The position numbers were made by a program, and so were the translations under genes. The notes beneath the pieces were generated by a model, which worked only from the letters and a program-made list of their open reading frames with translations, was not told the DNA's origin and made no database searches. Of a stretch of DNA of 42,120 nt, positions 6,195 through 14,845 are shown in pieces. Each line of letters begins with the position of its first letter. Position 1 is the stretch's first letter. Source of the DNA: an uncultured Clostridia bacterium (GTDB taxonomy: Bacteria > Bacillota > Clostridia > Oscillospirales > Acutalibacteraceae); contig CAMLSX010000017.1 in the NCBI GenBank assembly GCA_946484175.1, positions 1 to 42,120 on the forward strand, read 5' to 3'.

Positions 6195-7844
6195 TTATCG
6201 TTTTATCAGCAATACTGATTCATAAGGGCGAAGATGATATTGCTGCTGCGGGTTGGTGTCCGAATAATTGGAAAGCAATACCTGATAACCTTCCAGCGAT
6301 ATCGGGCAGTTCCAGACACAGGGTTTGCGATAAAAATTGTTGATACAGAGCAGTGTCTCATCTTTCCAATTGCGGCAATAGGCCAATACAGAATCGGACT
6401 GTTGGTCAAGCGGCGTAAAATCGCCAAACGCGAAGACATCGTATTTCTTGCGCAGCTGGAGTAAAGCTTTATAATACGAGAAGATGGAGGCCGGGTCTTC
6501 CGTCTGGGAAGCCGCATTGATAGAAGCATAATTGGGATTGACTGCAATCCACGGGTTCCCGGAAGTAAAACCGCCGTTGCATGTCGTATCCCACTGCATG
6601 GGGGTTCTGCTGTTATCACGTGAATGGACTTTCAGAATCGCATAGATGCTTTCTTCACTCATTCCTTTATCGCGCAAAATCTGGAAATGGTTCAGGCTCT
6701 CGACATCGCGGTACTGTTCCAGCCGGTTGAAATTGGCGTTGGTCATGCCCAGCTCTTCACCCTGATAGATATACCGTGTTCCGCGCATGCCGTGTATCAC
6801 TCCGGCAAGCATTTTGGCAGACTCTTTCCAGTACTCCCTTTCATCCCCAAACCGGGAAACAACACGGGGCTGGTCGTGATTGCACCAGAATACGGCATTC
6901 CATGCATTATGCTGCGCCATTCCCTGCTGCCACGAAAAAAGGATTTCTTTCAATTTTCCAAAATCAGCTGGCACGAGGACCCATTTCTCATTCCCCATAA
7001 AGTCCACCTTTAAGTGATGGAACGAGAAAACCATCGATAACTCACCACTCTCGGCGCCGGCATATCGGAAGCAATTTTCCATAGAAGTAGAGGACATTTC
7101 ACCCACCGTGATGATTTCCGGGTCCTGCCCAAAGCTTTCACGGTTCAGTTCCTGCAAAAATTCGTGGATACGGGGGCCATCCGTATAAAAGCGCCGTCCA
7201 TCCCCCACTTCGTCATCCTGATACTCTCCCTTGCTGATGAGGTTAACCACATCAAAGCGGAACCCCTTCACGCCTTTTCCCATCCAGAAGCGCACGATAT
7301 CCTGCACTTCGCGGCGCACTGCGGGATTTTCCCAGTTCAAATCCGCCTGGGTTTTATCGAACAAATGCAGGTAATAACGATCCAGCTTTGGAACATATTC
7401 CCACGCGCTGCCACCGAATTTGCTTTCCCAGTTGGTTGGAGGCCCGCCGTTGTCTTTTCCTTTTCGGAAAATATAATAGTCCTGACAAACCGGATCGCCT
7501 TCCAGTGCTTTCTGAAACCACCGGTGGCTGGTAGAAGTGTGGTTGAATACCATATCCAGCATAATCCGGATTCCATATTTATCGGCTTCGGATACCAGCT
7601 CTTCAAAATCGTGCATAGTACCATAAATCGGGTCGATTTCACGATAATCAGCCACATCATAGCCATTGTCATTCTGAGGAGATACAAAAAACGGGGTCAG
7701 CCAGATATAATCTACACCCAGCTCTTTCAGATATGCCAGTTTTTGAATCACACCACGCAGATCTCCAGTGCCGTCTCCGTTGCTATCCAAAAAGGATTTG
7801 GGATAAATCTGATATACAACACTTTTCTTAAAATCCTGCATCAT
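6195..7844 (-). CDS. treC: Trehalose-6-phosphate hydrolase (phospho-alpha-1,1-glucosidase), GH13
   Basis: Splits trehalose 6-phosphate, made by the trehalose PTS, into glucose and glucose 6-phosphate in the cytoplasm. The 549-aa length is normal. GH13 residues are present: nucleophile D198 in G-F-R-F-D-V-V, acid/base E249 in V-G-E-M-S-S-T-S, and D324 in N-H-D-Q-P-R. The G-E-M-S-S-T-S and H-H-L-K-V-D segments are typical of TreC/TreA rather than other oligo-1,6-glucosidases. No signal peptide. Lies 11 bases after the treB stop on the same strand, with GAGG 6 bases before the ATG, so it belongs to the treB-treC operon controlled by TreR. If treB is really inactive, the enzyme may lack its substrate supply. 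Confidence 0.93.
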   Translation of the reverse strand: MMQDFKKSVVYQIYPKSFLDSNGDGTGDLRGVIQKLAYLKELGVDYIWLTPFFVSPQNDNGYDVADYREIDPIYGTMHDFEELVSEADKYGIRIMLDMVFNHTSTSHRWFQKALEGDPVCQDYYIFRKGKDNGGPPTNWESKFGGSAWEYVPKLDRYYLHLFDKTQADLNWENPAVRREVQDIVRFWMGKGVKGFRFDVVNLISKGEYQDDEVGDGRRFYTDGPRIHEFLQELNRESFGQDPEIITVGEMSSTSMENCFRYAGAESGELSMVFSFHHLKVDFMGNEKWVLVPADFGKLKEILFSWQQGMAQHNAWNAVFWCNHDQPRVVSRFGDEREYWKESAKMLAGVIHGMRGTRYIYQGEELGMTNANFNRLEQYRDVESLNHFQILRDKGMSEESIYAILKVHSRDNSRTPMQWDTTCNGGFTSGNPWIAVNPNYASINAASQTEDPASIFSYYKALLQLRKKYDVFAFGDFTPLDQQSDSVLAYCRNWKDETLLCINNFYRKPCVWNCPISLEGYQVLLSNYSDTNPQQQYHLRPYESVLLIKR

Positions 7845-7855
7845 ATTCGCCTCAC

Positions 7856-9798
7856 TTAATAACGCACAACGGTTGTTTCTGCTGCTATGGCCTCGATTCC
7901 CGTCAAAAATTCAGGGGTGCAGTCCACCGGGTCTGTAATCAAAAATGCAGTGGTGGTAGGATGTCCAGCCTTGCGGATTTTATCGGGATCAAAGGTAATG
8001 AGCTTGTCGCCAACATGTACACGGTCGCCTACTTTTACATGCAGCTGGAATCCATCGCCATTCATGGAAACCGTATCGACCCCCACATGGATCAATACTT
8101 CCATACCATTATCCAGATGCAGGCCGCAGGCATGCTTGCTGTCTTCTATCACGGAACAAATCGTAGCCTCTGCCGGAGCCAGCACCACATTTCCGCTGGG
8201 TTCAATGCCAAGGCCATCGCCCAGAATCCCCTGTGAAAACACTTCATCGGGAATCTCGGAGAGGGGAATCACCTTTCCTGAAAGGGGCGCTTTCAGTTCA
8301 GGAGCGGCTGCCTGTACGCTGCCATCGGATTTTTCAGCGGCAGGTTCTGCAGCTGTTTCCACAGCCTGTTCCTGCACTGTGACGCGCTTCGATGCAGGAA
8401 GCTTCTTTTTGCCCACCAGAAGAGTCAGGAAGAAAGGAACGACAATCGCAACAGCCATTGCCAGCAGGAAGCTGAGCCAGAATTCCGGCTTGATAGAGAG
8501 AATTCCAGGCAGGCCGCCTACACCGATAGAATAAGCCATCACGCCGCTTCCGATAGAGATAACGGCTGCAGCAGCTGAACCAATCATGCCGCACACCAGC
8601 GGGAAAACATACTTCAGGTTTACACCGAACAAAGCGGGCTCTGTAACGCCCAGATAGCAGGAAATACAAGCGGGGATGTTGACCTGCTGTGCACGCTCAT
8701 TTTTCTTTTGCAGAACGGCCATTGCCAAAACCGCAGAGCCCTGTGCAATATTGGAAAGCGCGATCATTGGCCAAAGGTTGGTGCCCTGATACAGGTTTAC
8801 GAGCTGCGAATCGATTGCATTGGTCATGTGGTGCAGGCCGGTCATCACAACCGGTGCATAGACAAATCCAAACACCGCTGCAAACAGCCACTTTACGCTG
8901 GAAGTAAGTCCCATATAAACTGCCGAAGCAATGGCATCGCCAATCTTCCAGCCAATCGGGCCTACGATGGTATGAGCGATAATCACAGCCGGAACCAACG
9001 AACAGAAAGGAACCACAATCATACTGACTACTTCGGGGCAATGCTTCTTGAAGAATTTTTCAAGATAAACCAGTACAAAGCCGGCCAGCATTGCGGCAAT
9101 TACCTGCCCCTGATAACCGATCATCTGCACCTGGACAAAGCCGAAATCCCACACTGGAATTTCTTCTGCGGTTGCCACAGAAAAACCATTGAGCAGCTGA
9201 GGGGAAACCAGTGTCAAGCCGAGAATAATGCCCAAAATCTGTGTGCCGCCCATTTTTTTGTGATCGACCAGACGATTCCTACCGGAAGCATATGGAACAC
9301 GGCTTCTCCGATCAGCCAGAGAAAACTGTATACGCCAGACCAGAAAGTGGATACATCTGCCAGGCTCTGCGTACCGCCATTAAAGAAGTTGATTTCACCG
9401 ATTACATTCCGGAAACCCAAAATCAAGCCGCCGCAAATCAGTGCCGGAATAATCGGGGCAAAAATTTCGCCCAAAGTGCCCATAATACGCTGCAGCAAGG
9501 ACTGATTGGTTTTTGCCGCTGCTTTGACAGCCTCTTTACTGACTCCCTCGATGCCTGCATACGCGGTAAACTCGTTATAAAAGATGGCTACATCATTTCC
9601 GATAATAACCTGGAATTGTCCGGCCTGGGTAAAAGTCCCCTTTACCGCCGGAATCTGTTCAATCTTCTTTACATCCGCCTTTGCCGGGTTCACCAGTACA
9701 AAACGCATGCGCGTCATACAGTGCGAAACCGCCTGGATGTTCTCTTTTCCCCCGATATACGTCAATAATGACTGTACATCAGACTGATATTTTGCCAT
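7856..9798 (-). pseudogene. treB: Trehalose PTS permease EIIBC-A, frameshifted in an A tract
   Basis: Imports and phosphorylates trehalose. EIIB domain at residues 1-90 with phosphorylated cysteine C27 (A-V-S-H-C-M-T-R-M-R-F), EIIC membrane domain at about 105-440, then a hydrophilic linker and a fused EIIA-Glc domain with its histidine in L-I-H-V-G-V-D-T. The frame breaks at 9252-9258. The minus strand has A7 where A8 is needed to read S-I-T-K-K-M-G-G-T, so the N-terminal ORF ends with an unrelated tail (W-A-A-H-R-F-W). Restoring one A gives a single 647-aa protein. Start at 9798 has GGAGGAG 6 bases upstream. It may be a true mutation, a slippage-prone tract that still gives some full product, or a sequencing error. 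Confidence 0.85.
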
Positions 9799-9856
9799 AA
9801 ACAGCTCCTCCTTTATTTTCATTATCATACCCATTTGCGATGCTGTCTTTACCCAA

Positions 9857-9885
9857 AGTTTACTATACTTGTTTAAACAAGTCAA
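9857..9885 (-). promoter_or_regulatory. treB promoter with palindromic TreR operator
   Basis: Minus strand TTGACT (9885-9880) and TAAACT (9862-9857), spacer 17. The spacer is almost filled by ACTTGTTTAAACAAGT (9867-9882), a perfect 16-bp palindrome of the kind bound by GntR-type dimers. A near-copy lies at 10000-10015, in front of treR. Confidence 0.8.
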
Positions 9886-9958
9886 CCAGTAAAAATCAAC
9901 GAACATATTTATATTTTTTAGACATATATACAAATCAAAGGATTACAAATAAATTCAA

Positions 9959-9987
9959 TTGATACCAGGTTTCAATAATGATAAAAT
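9959..9987 (+). promoter_or_regulatory. treR promoter
   Basis: TTGATA (9959-9964) and TAAAAT (9982-9987) with a 17-base spacer. Transcription would start about 6 bases before the second operator copy. Confidence 0.65.
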
Positions 9988-9999
9988 AAATTGTTACAA

Positions 10000-10015
10000 A
10001 CTTGTTTGAGCAAGG
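10000..10015 (+). promoter_or_regulatory. Second TreR operator copy, overlapping the treR ribosome binding site
   Basis: ACTTGTTTGAGCAAGG matches 13 of 16 positions of the palindrome at 9867-9882. Its position just after the predicted start of transcription fits autorepression of treR. Confidence 0.65.
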
Positions 10016-10025
10016 AGGAGTCTTT

Positions 10026-10763
10026 ACGCCGCGTCAGAAATTTGCTCATATTTATTCTGTATTGAAAAAGCGCATCGAATCCGGAGAATACCCGGTAGGC
10101 CAGCTGCTTCCTTCAGAAAACACGTTGATTGTAGAATTTTCCTGTTCGAGAAATACCGTGCGCCGTGCGATCTCTGAACTGGTGCGTGAAGGGTATGTTC
10201 AGACGCGCCAAGGCTGGGGGGTTTGCAATATTTTCCAGCCAATCGAACCTTCTTCCTACACCATGGGGGTTATTGAATCATTTCGTGAGACTTCAAACCG
10301 TACAGGCCAAAAAACTGCCACCCGAGTGGTGCGCTTTGAACCCTGCATTGCAGATAGAAAAATTTCTGTACAAACCGGGTTTGCAGTGGGAACAGAGCTG
10401 TTCTATTTGCAGCGTATCCATGACGTGAATGGGATTCCCCTGATTTTCAACCACAGCTATCTTCTGAAAGAATGTATGCCGCAATTAACAAGGAAGATTG
10501 CCGAAGGTTCTTTGTATGAATATCTGGAAGGCACGCTGCACATGACTATTATTACCAGCAAGCGCACCATTACCGTAGAAATGGCCACACAGCTCGATTT
10601 CGAATGGTTGGAAATGGGCAGCTACAATTGCCTGGCCGTTGTCAGCAATCAGGTATATAACAGTGACGGTGTTTTATTTGAATACACTCAATCCCGACAT
10701 CATCCTCAAATTTTTCGATTTCAAGACAATGCTATTCGCCGTTCGCATAATACAAAAGAGTAA
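10026..10763 (+). CDS. treR: GntR-family trehalose operon repressor
   Basis: N-terminal winged helix of the GntR type (residues about 1-65: G-Q-L-L-P-S-E-N-T-L, S-R-N-T-V-R-R-A-I-S-E-L-V, G-Y-V-Q-T-R-Q-G-W-G) and a C-terminal UTRA ligand domain (about 75-240: L-Q-R-I-H-D-V-N-G-I-P, E-Y-T-Q-S-R). It would sense trehalose 6-phosphate and release the two operators. The start is odd. AAGGAGGAG (10012-10020) is followed 5 bases later by ACG at 10026, where an ATG would be expected. The only canonical in-frame start, TTG at 10002, has no ribosome binding site and overlaps the operator. Either ACG is used at low efficiency or the ATG has mutated. Divergent from treB. Confidence 0.85.
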   Translation, partial: TPRQKFAHIYSVLKKRIESGEYPVGQLLPSENTLIVEFSCSRNTVRRAISELVREGYVQTRQGWGVCNIFQPIEPSSYTMGVIESFRETSNRTGQKTATRVVRFEPCIADRKISVQTGFAVGTELFYLQRIHDVNGIPLIFNHSYLLKECMPQLTRKIAEGSLYEYLEGTLHMTIITSKRTITVEMATQLDFEWLEMGSYNCLAVVSNQVYNSDGVLFEYTQSRHHPQIFRFQDNAIRRSHNTKE

Positions 10764-10766
10764 ATA

Positions 10767-10805
10767 AAAAAGTGGAGCCGTTTACAGAAAGCGGCTCCAC
10801 TTTTT
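10767..10805. terminator. Bidirectional terminator between treR and the lacI-type gene
   Basis: Perfect 14-bp stem AAAAAGTGGAGCCG / CGGCTCCACTTTTT with an 11-base loop and T-runs on both strands. It serves the two convergent genes. Confidence 0.9.
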
Positions 10806-10874
10806 CATGTTTATCCATAACTCGAAAACCTTCGGATTTTTCCTTAGAGATACAAGCAAAGAACAATATAAAAA

Positions 10875-11930
10875 TTAAATTTTTTCATCACTTATAGAAA
10901 AGGCATTATGTGATACCATCAATTTTTTAACTGGAGGTATCTCTGGAACAACTGCTGTTGACTGCCGTTTCATCAGTTGTGCATGCAAAAGCAGCGTACT
11001 GATTGGTGTACCTGCCATTAGGCTTGAAAGTGCATAAAAAGCACTTCGGCCAATTTCTGTTCGATTCTGCTGCACAGTTGTCATGGGAGGGATCGTATAA
11101 GAACATAAAGGAAGATCATCGAATCCGACAATACTGATATCTTCGGGAACACGCAGTCCCAATTCCTGGCAGTAAATCATCACCGTATGCGCCAGCAAGT
11201 CATGGCTGCATACAATTGCTGTTACTCCCTGTTTCAGCAGGCGGGGCAGATGCTTTTGCAGACATTCCGAAAACAGATAGGCGTTTCCTCCTAAAGCCGG
11301 GTCATCTGAAAGCCCATATTTACGCAGAGCATGAAAAAAGGCACTGTAACGAATCTGATTGATATACGAGCCAAGCGCGCCGCTGAGATAACCAATCTTG
11401 CGGTGCCCCAGCCCTTTTAAATAAGAAACTGTCAAATTCATCCCCTCGCTATTATCTACACCAATGTAGGCAACATTCGGGTTCGCTTTCACATAGTTAT
11501 CCAGCAGCACGGCAGGCGTCTGGCTGGTACGCAGCTGGTGCAGCCACTCATCTGAAAGCGAAAGCCCCAGAAACAATGCTCCTACATAATTTCGCTGGAG
11601 CATATATTCATCATATTGATTGTGTTTTTGCAGATGGTCATCCAGTTCTTCAATTGCGACAATAAAGCCTGCCGGTTCCGCCATTTTTCGAAAACCAATA
11701 ATAATATCATGTCCGAAATCACTTGGGCTGTCATATGCCATGTTTTTAATGAAAATACACAGCTGTTTTGCTCCGCGTTTTCTGGTAGAACGTGAATAGC
11801 CAAGCTCCACTGCCGTTTCAAGAACTGTTTTTCGTAATGTTTCGCTCACGTCAGGAGCACCGTTAAGAGCCTTGGAAACCGTGCTTTTTGAGACTTCCAG
11901 CTTTTTTGCAATATCTTCAATTCGGGTCAA
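10875..11930 (-). CDS. LacI-family regulator of the maltodextrin operon (MalR-like)
   Basis: N-terminal LacI helix-turn-helix (T-R-I-E-D-I-A-K-K-L-E-V-S-K-S-T-V-S-K-A-L) and hinge helix region, then a periplasmic-binding-protein-like effector domain (residues about 55-330) with the usual V-A-Y-I-G-V-D-N-S-E-G, H-R-K-I-G-Y-L-S-G and I-V-G-F-D-D-L-P motifs. Start set at the TTG at 11930 because AAGGAGG is 8 bases upstream and LacI proteins normally begin two residues before I-x-D-I-A; the longer ATG form at 11972 lacks a site. Divergent from the malE-like gene with two related operator candidates between them, so it most likely represses that operon in the absence of maltose or maltodextrin (inference). 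Confidence 0.88.
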   Translation of the reverse strand: MTRIEDIAKKLEVSKSTVSKALNGAPDVSETLRKTVLETAVELGYSRSTRKRGAKQLCIFIKNMAYDSPSDFGHDIIIGFRKMAEPAGFIVAIEELDDHLQKHNQYDEYMLQRNYVGALFLGLSLSDEWLHQLRTSQTPAVLLDNYVKANPNVAYIGVDNSEGMNLTVSYLKGLGHRKIGYLSGALGSYINQIRYSAFFHALRKYGLSDDPALGGNAYLFSECLQKHLPRLLKQGVTAIVCSHDLLAHTVMIYCQELGLRVPEDISIVGFDDLPLCSYTIPPMTTVQQNRTEIGRSAFYALSSLMAGTPISTLLLHAQLMKRQSTAVVPEIPPVKKLMVSHNAFSISDEKI

Positions 11931-12023
11931 ACCGAAGGCCTCCTTCCACCTCAAGGGTATTTCTATCTTCATTATAAAGAAACAATATCAAAAAGGCAAA
12001 CGTTGTTTTTGTATTTTTATCGT

Positions 12024-12039
12024 GTTTCGCAAAGTTTAG
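12024..12039 (+). promoter_or_regulatory. Operator candidate near the LacI-type gene
   Basis: GTTTCG-CAAA-GTTTAG. It matches, in inverted orientation, the element at 12174-12189 (13 of 14 core positions), placing one copy on each side of the divergent promoter region. Confidence 0.5.
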
Positions 12040-12136
12040 AAGCGTGATGCATGGAAAAGATTTGTTATTTCCCCTAATTTCGGCAAAATAGCCTTGTACA
12101 ACCTCAACGAATTAGGGAAAAAAGCAAAAAATATTC

Positions 12137-12165
12137 TTGACTGTAGAAAAAATAAGATGTATATT
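12137..12165 (+). promoter_or_regulatory. Promoter of the maltodextrin/glycogen operon
   Basis: TTGACT (12137-12142) and TATATT (12160-12165) with a 17-base spacer. The operator candidate at 12174 begins at about +2. Confidence 0.75.
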
Positions 12166-12173
12166 TTTAATAG

Positions 12174-12189
12174 CGAAACTTTACGAAAC
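12174..12189 (-). promoter_or_regulatory. Operator candidate at the malE transcription start
   Basis: On the minus strand GTTTCG-TAAA-GTTTCG, a direct repeat of GTTTCG, inverted relative to the copy at 12024. Its place at the transcription start fits repression by the LacI-type protein. Confidence 0.55.
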
Positions 12190-12213
12190 AATTAACAAGG
12201 AGGTCTTCAAGTC

Positions 12214-13455
12214 ATGGGAAAACGATTGGTAAAGTTTGCCGCCCTTTTATGTGCTGGCGTGATGATGCTGACCGGTTTTACAGGATGCAGCGTTATTTCC
12301 GGCTCAAGCGAGGGTCAGGAAAAGGTTCGTCTGATGGTTTGGTCACCGTCAGAGGACCAGTCCAAAGACAGCGGGCAATGGCTGCAAACCTGCTGTGAAA
12401 AATTTGCAGAGCTTCATCCGGAATGGGACATCACATTCGTATATGGTGTAGCTGATGAAGCCGGCGCCGGTGTAGCGGTTGCTCAGGACCCGGACGCCAG
12501 TGCAGATGTGTTTATGTTCCCCAACGATGGCGTTCCTACCATGCGTGATGCCAATGCTCTGGCAAAATTTGGTGGAAAATATGCCGAGGAACTGAAAGCC
12601 ACCAACAGCGAGGAACTGCTGGATTCTCTAACGGTGGACGGAGAGATTTACGGTGTCCCCTTCACCACCAACACCTGGTACATGTTCTATGATAAGAGTG
12701 TTTTCAGCGAGGAAGATGTGAAAAACCTGGACACCATGCTGGAAAAAGGGGTTGTTTCTTTCCCGCTCACCAACTCCTGGTATCTGCCGGCTTTTTATTT
12801 CGGTAACGGATGCACCCTCTTTGGAGATGGAACACAAGAAGAATTGGGCGCAGATTTTGCCGGAGAAAAAGGCACCGAGGTCACAGAATATCTGCTGGAC
12901 CTTGTAGAAAATCCCAACTTTAAAATCGATGCTGACGGTTCCGGCCTGGCCGGCATGCGCGACGGAAGTATCAACGCCATGTTTACCGGCTCCTGGGAGG
13001 CTAACGCCATCAAAGAGATTCTGGGAGATAACATGGGCGTCACGGCTCTTCCAACCTACACCCTCAATGGGGAAGAAAAGCAGATGTATGCTTATGCAGG
13101 TTCCAAGGCCATCGGCGTAAACACTCACACCAAATACATGGTCCAGGCCATCGAGCTGGCTATGTATCTCGGTTCTGCCGAAGCACAGCAGCTGCACTAT
13201 GAGCTTCGCAACGTAATCCCCTGCAATACTGAGCTGCTGGAAGATCCGGAAATTGCCGCTGACCCGCTGGTACAGGCACAAAACAACACCTTTAACTTCA
13301 CCTCCATCCTCCAGCCCTTTGTCTCCAAGATGAACAACTGCTGGACTCCGGTGGAAAATATGGGTAAAGCAATCCGTAACGGTGATGTTACGAAAGAAAA
13401 TGCTGCTGAACAGACCCAGGCAATGGAAGACGCTATGAACAGCGACGGAATTTGA
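12214..13455 (+). CDS. malE: Maltodextrin-type ABC transporter binding lipoprotein
   Basis: 413-aa extracellular solute-binding protein of family 1. It has a lipoprotein signal peptide (K-R at the start, hydrophobic core, lipobox L-T-G-F-T-G-C with C25 as lipid anchor) and the typical domain with Y-G-V-P-F-T-T-N-T-W-Y-M-F-Y-D-K and the F-T-G-S-W-E segment. It captures maltose or maltodextrins outside the membrane and passes them to the two permeases encoded next. AAGGAGG about 10 bases before the ATG. First gene of a seven-gene operon whose other products degrade alpha-glucans, which supports the substrate. No MalK/MsmX ATPase gene is present, so a shared ATPase must be encoded elsewhere, as is common in Firmicutes. 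Confidence 0.9.
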   Translation: MGKRLVKFAALLCAGVMMLTGFTGCSVISGSSEGQEKVRLMVWSPSEDQSKDSGQWLQTCCEKFAELHPEWDITFVYGVADEAGAGVAVAQDPDASADVFMFPNDGVPTMRDANALAKFGGKYAEELKATNSEELLDSLTVDGEIYGVPFTTNTWYMFYDKSVFSEEDVKNLDTMLEKGVVSFPLTNSWYLPAFYFGNGCTLFGDGTQEELGADFAGEKGTEVTEYLLDLVENPNFKIDADGSGLAGMRDGSINAMFTGSWEANAIKEILGDNMGVTALPTYTLNGEEKQMYAYAGSKAIGVNTHTKYMVQAIELAMYLGSAEAQQLHYELRNVIPCNTELLEDPEIAADPLVQAQNNTFNFTSILQPFVSKMNNCWTPVENMGKAIRNGDVTKENAAEQTQAMEDAMNSDGI

Positions 13456-13472
13456 CAAAACGAGGTGGTATT

Positions 13473-14843
13473 ATGAAACGGAAAAATATGGAAGGCGTAA
13501 CCTCTTATACCTGTATTAACGCCCTCCGGTTGGGCGGAACAGAAACCCGGGCTTCCGCGCTGGTTATGGGTTTGGGAAATCTCGTCCACAGGCAGTTTAT
13601 CAAAGGCGCTCTCTTTCTCCTGACAGAAATTGCATATATCTGGTTCATGATTCAATACGGTTTTTACAACCTGCAAATGCTGATCACACTGGGAAGTGTG
13701 GAACAGGAAGAAGTATGGAATGAAGAATTGCAGGTATATTTGTACACCCAGGGCGATCAATCTGTTCTGCTTCTGCTGTATGGTATCGCAACCATCCTGA
13801 TCAGCCTGATTATGTTCTGGATTTGGCGCGGTACTCTCAAAAGTGCTTATCGGGCAGAATGCTTCGCAAAAGAGGGGCGTCATGTCAACAACTTCATCGA
13901 AGATATCCGCACACTGTTTGACGAAAACATTCATCGGCTGCTCATGGGGCCCCCGATGTTCTTCATCACAGCCCTGACCATTCTGCCTCTGATCTTTATG
14001 ATCTGCATGGCTTTCACCAACTATAGCAAAATTGGAAACCATCTGGTTCTGTTTGATTGGGTAGGATTGGAAAACTTTGCAGCACTGTTTGATTCCAACA
14101 GCGTTTTGGGCAGCACCTTCTGGTCTGTGCTGGTATGGACTCTTATCTGGGCTGTGTTCGCCACCTTTACCAACTATTTCTTTGGTATGATTCTCGCCAT
14201 CGTTATCAACCGCAAGGAAACCCATGCCAAAAGCTTCTGGCGTTTTTGCTTTGTTCTTTCCAGCGCAGTGCCCATGTTTGTTTCTCTGCTGATTATGCGC
14301 ACCATGCTCCAGCCGGAAGGCGCTGTGAATGTCCTGCTGCGCAGTCTTGGCGTCATCGCACCCGATGCCAGCCTTCCTTTCTTTACCGATCCCACATGGG
14401 CTCGTGTAACCGTCATCATTATCAATATCTGGGTGGGTGTTCCCTACACCCTGCTGCAGCTCACCGGCGTTCTCAAGAACATTCCCGCCGATATTTATGA
14501 GGCAGCTACCGTGGACGGTGCCGGACCGGTGAAGACTTTCATCCACATTACCCTTCCCTATATGTTCTATGTTACGACCCCCTATCTGATCGCAGCTTTT
14601 ACCGGCAATGTCAACAACTTCAACGTGATCTATCTGCTCTCTGGCGGCGACCCGGTTACCAACCTTTCTTCCACCGCAGGAAGCACAGATCTGCTGGTTA
14701 CCTGGCTTTATAAATTGACGGTAGATAAGCAGTATTATAATGTGGGTGCTGTCGTTGGTATTCTTACCTTTATCATCCTGTCTATCGGCGCACTGGTCAC
14801 CTATCGTCACAGCAAGTCCTACAAAGAGGAAGGAGGATTTTAA
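13473..14843 (+). CDS. malF: Maltodextrin ABC transporter permease (MalF-like)
   Basis: 456-aa inner-membrane permease with about eight hydrophobic segments. The ABC permease core lies in the C-terminal 280 residues, and the EAA loop E-A-A-T-V-D-G-A-G-P docks on the ATPase. An N-terminal extension with two to three membrane helices precedes it. Start at 13473 has GAGGTGG 6 bases upstream and lies 17 bases after the malE stop; a longer form from 13452 overlapping malE is less likely. Pairs with the next gene product to form the channel. Confidence 0.9.
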   Translation: MKRKNMEGVTSYTCINALRLGGTETRASALVMGLGNLVHRQFIKGALFLLTEIAYIWFMIQYGFYNLQMLITLGSVEQEEVWNEELQVYLYTQGDQSVLLLLYGIATILISLIMFWIWRGTLKSAYRAECFAKEGRHVNNFIEDIRTLFDENIHRLLMGPPMFFITALTILPLIFMICMAFTNYSKIGNHLVLFDWVGLENFAALFDSNSVLGSTFWSVLVWTLIWAVFATFTNYFFGMILAIVINRKETHAKSFWRFCFVLSSAVPMFVSLLIMRTMLQPEGAVNVLLRSLGVIAPDASLPFFTDPTWARVTVIIINIWVGVPYTLLQLTGVLKNIPADIYEAATVDGAGPVKTFIHITLPYMFYVTTPYLIAAFTGNVNNFNVIYLLSGGDPVTNLSSTAGSTDLLVTWLYKLTVDKQYYNVGAVVGILTFIILSIGALVTYRHSKSYKEEGGF

Positions 14844-14845
14844 TC

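Noticed and set aside
11931-11972. Longer start of the LacI-type gene at the ATG at 11972
   Set aside because: The ribosome binding site AAGGAGG lies inside this stretch and points to the TTG at 11930.
13197-14810. 537-aa open frame on the minus strand
   Set aside because: Antisense to malE and malF; sequence is His/Asn/Gln rich, as shadows often are.
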